DNA from: Hydractinia symbiolongicarpus
Lineage: Eukaryota > Cnidaria > Hydrozoa > Anthoathecata > Hydractiniidae
Assembly: GCF_029227915.1 (NCBI RefSeq)
Contig: NC_079882.1
Coordinates: forward strand, 372,001-436,000
Reading direction: 5' to 3'
Length of the DNA: 64,000 bases
Shown here: positions 59,379-64,000 of the stretch, one piece after another
How the letters are laid out: every line of letters starts with the position of its first letter
Numbering within the stretch: the first letter of the stretch is position 1
Notes under the pieces: generated by a model
Told to the model about the DNA's origin: nothing
Seen by the model: only the letters and a program-made list of their open reading frames with translations
Database searches by the model: none
Position numbers and translations under genes: made by a program

Positions 59379-60188
59379 GTTCTAGTGATGAAAAAATAAT
59401 TTAAAAAATCGTTCGGGAAAGGGGCTAACTCCCTGGGTACTTTCTTTGTATACTTTTGACCATACGGGCCGAGTCCGGGATTTTTGAGAAATCGCGTGTT
59501 TTCGTTTGCCGGCGATAAAACTTCTTTTTTTCAGCATCTCATCAAAAATGAATAAATTTTTGAAAATTACAAGTCACATGCGTTTTAGTGATGAAAAACT
59601 AATTTAAAAAATCGTTCGGGAAATGAGTTTACTCCCTGGGTACTTTCTTTGTGTACTTTTGACGATACGGGCGACTCCGGGGTTTACGGGAAATCGCGGG
59701 TTTTCGTTTGCCGGCCATTAAACTTCTTTTATTCAGTGTCTCATCAAAAATGAAAACATTTTTTAAAACTACAAGTCTCATGCGTTCTAGTGATGAAAAA
59801 ATAATTTAAAAAATCGTTCGGGAAAGGGGCTAACTCCCTGGGTACTTTCTTTGTATACTTTTGACCATACGGGCCGAGTCCGGGATTTTTGAGAAATCGC
59901 GTGTTTTCGTTTGCCGGCGATAAAACTTCTTTTTTTCAGCATCTCATCAAAAATGAATAAATTTTTGAAAATTACAAGTCACATGCGTTTTAGTGATGAA
60001 AAACTAATTTAAAAAATCGTTCGGGAAATGAGTTTACTCCCTGGGTACTTTCTTTGTGTACTTTTGACGATACGGGCCGACTCCGGGGTTTACGGGAAAT
60101 CGCGGGTTTTCGTTTGCCGGCCATTAAACTTCTTTTATTCAGTGTCTCATCAAAAATGAAAACATTTTTTAAAACTACAAGTCTCATG
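59379..60188 (-). repeat. Dimer duplication (two units of about 405 bp), contains empty transposon target sites
   Basis: 59379-59783 and 59784-60188 are adjacent near-identical two-monomer units sharing GCGTTCTAGTG, GAAAGGGGCTAACTCC, GGATTTTTGAGAAATCG, GAAAAACTAATTT, GACGATACGGG and GCCGGCCATTAAAC. The first unit lost one C in GATACGGGCGACTCC. Each unit contains GCCGGCGATAAAACTTC, the uninterrupted form of the site occupied by the transposon. Confidence 0.85.
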
Positions 60189-61199
60189 CGTTTTAGTGCT
60201 GAAAAAATAATTTAAAAAATCGTTCAAGAAATGAGTTTACTCCCTGCGTACCTTCTTTGTATACTTTTGACTATATGGGCCGACTCCGGGGTTTACGGAA
60301 AATCGCGTGTTTTCGTTCACCGGCGATTAAACCTCTTTTATTCAGCGTCTCATCAAAAATGAAAATTTTTTTGAAAACTACAAGTCTCATGCGTTTTAGT
60401 GTTGAAAAAATAATTTAAAAAATCGTTCGGGAAATGAGTTTACTCCCTGGGTACTTTCTCTGTATACTTTTGACAATACGGGCCGAGTCCGGGATTTGCG
60501 GGAAATCGCGGGTTTTTGTTTGCCGGCGATTAAACTTATTTTATTCAGCGTCTCATAAAAAATGAAAACATATTTGAAAACTACAAGTCTCATGCGTTTT
60601 ACTGGTGAAAAAATAATTAAAAAAGTCGTTCGGGAAATGGGTTTAATCCCTGGGTACTTTCTTTGTATACTTTTGACTATACGGGCCGAGTCCGGGATTT
60701 ACGCGAAATCGTGAGTTTTCGTTTGCTCGCAATTAAACTTCTTTTATTCAGCGTCTCATCAAAAATAAAAACATTTTTGAAAACTATAAGTCTCATGCGT
60801 CTTAGTGCTGAAAAAATAATTTAAAAAATCGTTCGGGAAATCAGTTTACTCTCTGGGAACTTTCTTTATATACATTCGACTATACAGGCAAAGCACTGGG
60901 ATTTACAGGAAATCGCGGGTTTTCGTTTGTCAGCGATTAAACGTCTTTTATTCAGCGTCTCATCAAAAATAAAAACATTTTTGAAAACTATTATTCTCAT
61001 GCGTCTTAGTGCTGAAAAAATAATTTAAAAAATCGTTCGGGAAATCAGTTTACTCCCTGGGAACTTTCTTTATATACATTCGACTATACGGGCAAAGCCC
61101 TGGGATTTACGGGAAATCGCGGGTTTCCGTTTGCCAGCGATTAAACTTCTTTTATTCAGCGTCTCATCAAAAATGAAAACATTTTTGAGAATTACAAGT

Positions 61200-62220
61200 C
61201 TCATGCGTTTTAGTAATGAAAAAATAATTTAAAAAATCGTTCGGGAAATGAGTTTACTCCCTGGGTACCTTCTTTGTATACTTTTGACAATACGGGCCGA
61301 ATCCGGGGTTTACGGGAAATCGCGTGTTTTCGTTTGCCGGCGATAAAACTTCTTTTATTCAGCGTCTCATCGAAAATGAAAAATTTTTTGAAAACTACAA
61401 GTCTCATGCGTTTTAGTGATGAAAAAATAATTTAAAAAATAGTTCGGGAAATGAGTTTACTCCCTGGGTACTTTCTTTGTATACTTTTGACTATACGGGC
61501 CGACTCCGGGGTTTACGGAAAATCGCGGGTTTTCGTTTGCCGGCGATTAAACTTCTTATATTCAGTGTCTCATCAAAAATGAAAACATTTTTTAAAACTA
61601 CAAGTCTCATGCGTTTTAGTGCTGAAAAAATAATTTAAAAAATCGTTCGGGAAATGAGTTTACTCCCTGGGTACCTTCTTTGTATACTTTTGACAATACG
61701 GGCCGAATCCGGAGTTTACGGGAAATCGCGTGTTTTCGTTTACCGGCGATTAAACCTCTTTTATTCAGCGTCTCATCAAAAATAAAAATTTTTTTGAAAA
61801 CTACAAGTCTCATGCGTTTTAGTGTTGAAAAAATAATTTAAAAAATCGTTCGGGAAATGAGTTTACTCCCTGCGTACCTTCTTTATATACATTCGACTAT
61901 ACGGGCAAAGCCCTGGGATTTACGGGAAATCGCGGGTTTCCGTTTGCCAGCGATTAAACTTCTTTTATTCAGCGTCTCATCAAAAATGAAAACATTTTTG
62001 AGAATTACAAGTCTCATGCGTTTTAGTAATGAAAAAATAATTTAAAAAATCGTTCGGGAAATGAGTTTACTCCCTGGGTACCTTCTTTGTATACTTTTGA
62101 CAATACGGGCCGAATCCGGGGTTTACGGGAAATCGCGTGTTTTCGTTTGCCGGCGATTAAACTTCTTTTATTCAGCGTCTCATCGAAAATGAAAAAATTT
62201 TTGAAAACTACAAGTCTCAT
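61200..62220 (-). repeat. Satellite segment with four-monomer spacing (about 813 bp)
   Basis: The group ATTTTTGAGAATTACAAG, TTTAGTAATGAAAAAATAA and TTTTGACAATACGGGCCGAA near 61183-61305 recurs near 61996-62118. Two monomers between carry the GACAATACGGG variant again near 61691. Confidence 0.7.
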
Positions 62221-63700
62221 GCGTTTTAGTGATGAAAAAATAATTTAAAAAATCGTTCGGGAAATGAGTTTACTCCCTGGGTACTTTCTTTGTATACTTT
62301 TGACTATACGGGCCGCGTCCGGGATTTACGGGAAATCGCGGGCTTTTGTTTGCCGGCGATTAAACTTATTTTATTCAGCGTCTCATAAAAAATGAAAACA
62401 TTTTTGAAAACTACAAGTCTCATGCGTTTTAGTGATGAAAAAATAATTTAAAAAATCGTTCGGGAATTGAGTTTACTCCCTGGATACTTTCTTTGTGCAC
62501 TTTTGACTATACGGGCCGACTCCGGGGTTTACGGAAAATCGCGGGTTTTCGTTTGCCGGCGATTAAACTTCTTATATTCAGTGTCTCATCAAAAATGAAA
62601 ACATTTTTTAAAACTACAAGTCTCATGCGTTTTAGTGCTGAAAAAATAATTTAAAAAATCGTTCGGGAAATGAGTTTACTCCCTGCGTACCTTCTTTGTA
62701 TACTTTTGACTATACGGGCCGACTCCGGGGTTTACGGGAAATCGCGTGTTTTCGTTTACCGGCGATTAAACCTCTTTTATTCAGCGTCTCATCAAAAATA
62801 AAAATTTTTTTGAAAACTACAAGTCTCATGCGTTATAGTGTTGAAAAAATAATTTAAAAAATCGTTTGGGAAATGAGTTTACTCCCTGCGTACCTTCTTT
62901 ATATACATTCGACTATACGGGCCGAATCCGGGGTTTACGGGAAATCGCGTGTTTTCGTTTGCCGGCGATTAAACTTCTTTTATTCAGCGTCTCATCGAAA
63001 ATGAAAAAATTTTTGAAAACTACAAGTCTCATGCGTTTTAGTGATGAAAAAATAATTTAAAAAATCGTTCGGGAAATGAGTTTACTCCCTGGGTACTTTC
63101 TTTGTATACTTTTGACTATACGGGCCGCGTCCGGGATTTACGGGAAATCGCGGGTTTTTGTTTGCCGGCGATTAAACTTATTTTATTCAGCGTCTCATAA
63201 AAAATGAAAACATTTTTGAAAACTACAAGTCTCATGCGTTTTAGTGATGAAAAAATAATTTAAAAAATCGTTCGGGAAATGAGTTTACTCCCTGGGTACT
63301 TTCTTTGTGCACTTTTGACTATACGGGCCGACTCCGGGGTTTACGGAAAATCGCGGGTTTTCGTTTGCCGGCGATTAAACTTGTTTTATTCAGTGTCTCA
63401 TCAAAAATGAAAACATTTTTTAAAACTACAAGTCTCTTGCGTTTTAGTGCTGAAAAAATAATTTAAAAAATCGTTCGGGAAATGAGTTTACTCCCTGCGT
63501 ACCTTCTTTGTATACTTTTGACTATACGGGCCGACTCCGGGGTTTATGGGAAATCGCGTGTTTTCGTTTACCGGCGATTAAACCTCTTTTATTCAGCGTC
63601 TCATCAAAAATGAAAAAATTTTTGAAAACTACAAGTCTCATGCGTTTTAGTGTTGAAAAAATAATTTAAAAAATCGTTCGGGAAATGAGTTTACTCCCTA
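62130..63700 (-). repeat. Four-monomer tandem duplication (offset about 811 bp)
   Basis: Private variants repeat 811 bp apart: CATCGAAAATGAAAAAATTT (about 62181/62992), GGGCCGCGTCCGGG (about 62313/63124), TTTGTGCACTTTTG (about 62491/63302) and TAGTGTTGAAAAAATAA (about 62837/63648). The first copy spans about 62130-62890 and the second about 62941-63700. Confidence 0.8.
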
Positions 63701-64000
63701 CGTACCTTCTTTGTATACTTTTGACTATACGGGCCGACTCCGGGGTTTACGGGAAATCGCGTGTTTTCGTTTACCGTCGATTAAACCTCTTTTATTCAGC
63801 GTCTCATCAAAAATGTAAAATTTATTGAAAACTACAAGTCTCATGCGTTTTAGTGATGAAAAAATAATTTAAAAAATCGTTCGGGAATGAGTTTACTCCC
63901 TGGGTACTTTCTTTGTATACTTCTGACTAAACGGGCCGAGTCAGGGATTTACGGGAAATCGCGGGTTTCCGTTTGCCGGCGATTAAACTTCTTTTTGTCA

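Larger units (their letters stand above)
57485..64000 (-). repeat. Satellite block III: continuation of the inverted 203-bp array
   Basis: About 32 monomers in the same orientation as block II, resuming in the exact monomer position interrupted at 53758. The flanks of the insertion match 59342-59730 closely, including the GACGATACGGG variant (57631 region, 59661 and 60067) and the GGGAAAGGGGCT variant left of the element. The array runs to the window edge. Confidence 0.96.

Noticed and set aside
51215-63060. Similar satellite ORFs in the inverted blocks (for example 51215-51409, 52669-52977, 61857-62045 and 62866-63060).
   Set aside because: Same explanation: fortuitous read-through of monomer sequence on the strand opposite to block I.

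Overview
This is eukaryotic, almost certainly metazoan, DNA. About 60 kb of the 64 kb is one satellite family: AT-rich monomers of about 203 bp in tandem, roughly 297 copies by dividing lengths. Nothing bacterial is present (no operons, Shine-Dalgarno sites or dense coding). The non-satellite stretch has compact AT-rich intergenic DNA, a cluster of AGCTAGC-type words, a eukaryotic SAP-domain ORF and a Pol III-type A box/B box tRNA relic. A sponge or other early-branching invertebrate is my guess, with low confidence.

Layout: (1) 1-36747, satellite block I in one orientation (called +), with two interleaved monomer subfamilies and several higher-order duplications (units of about 1.2, 1.4, 1.6, 1.8 and 4.67 kb). 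(2) An abrupt orientation switch at about 36747/36748. (3) 36748-53758, block II, the same satellite inverted, with its own higher-order units (about 1.42, 1.83 and 2.24 kb). (4) 53759-57484, a 3726-bp DNA transposon inserted cleanly into an inverted-orientation monomer, with 31-bp terminal inverted repeats (26/31 identical) and a 3-bp TAA target-site duplication. (5) 57485-64000, the resumed inverted satellite (block III), which includes two near-identical copies of the uninterrupted insertion site.

The transposon holds the only credible coding content. A short SAP-domain ORF lies on + (55021-55191). An intact 225-codon ORF of unrecognised family lies on - (56569-57246), with an AATAAA signal just past its stop. 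The two converge, and between them lie a nested inverted-repeat (MITE-like) element and a degenerate tRNA-Glu-like sequence. No transposase catalytic domain is recognisable, so the element is either non-autonomous or of a type I cannot name. The many 60-100 codon ORFs in the satellite are monomer read-through and are not annotated as genes.
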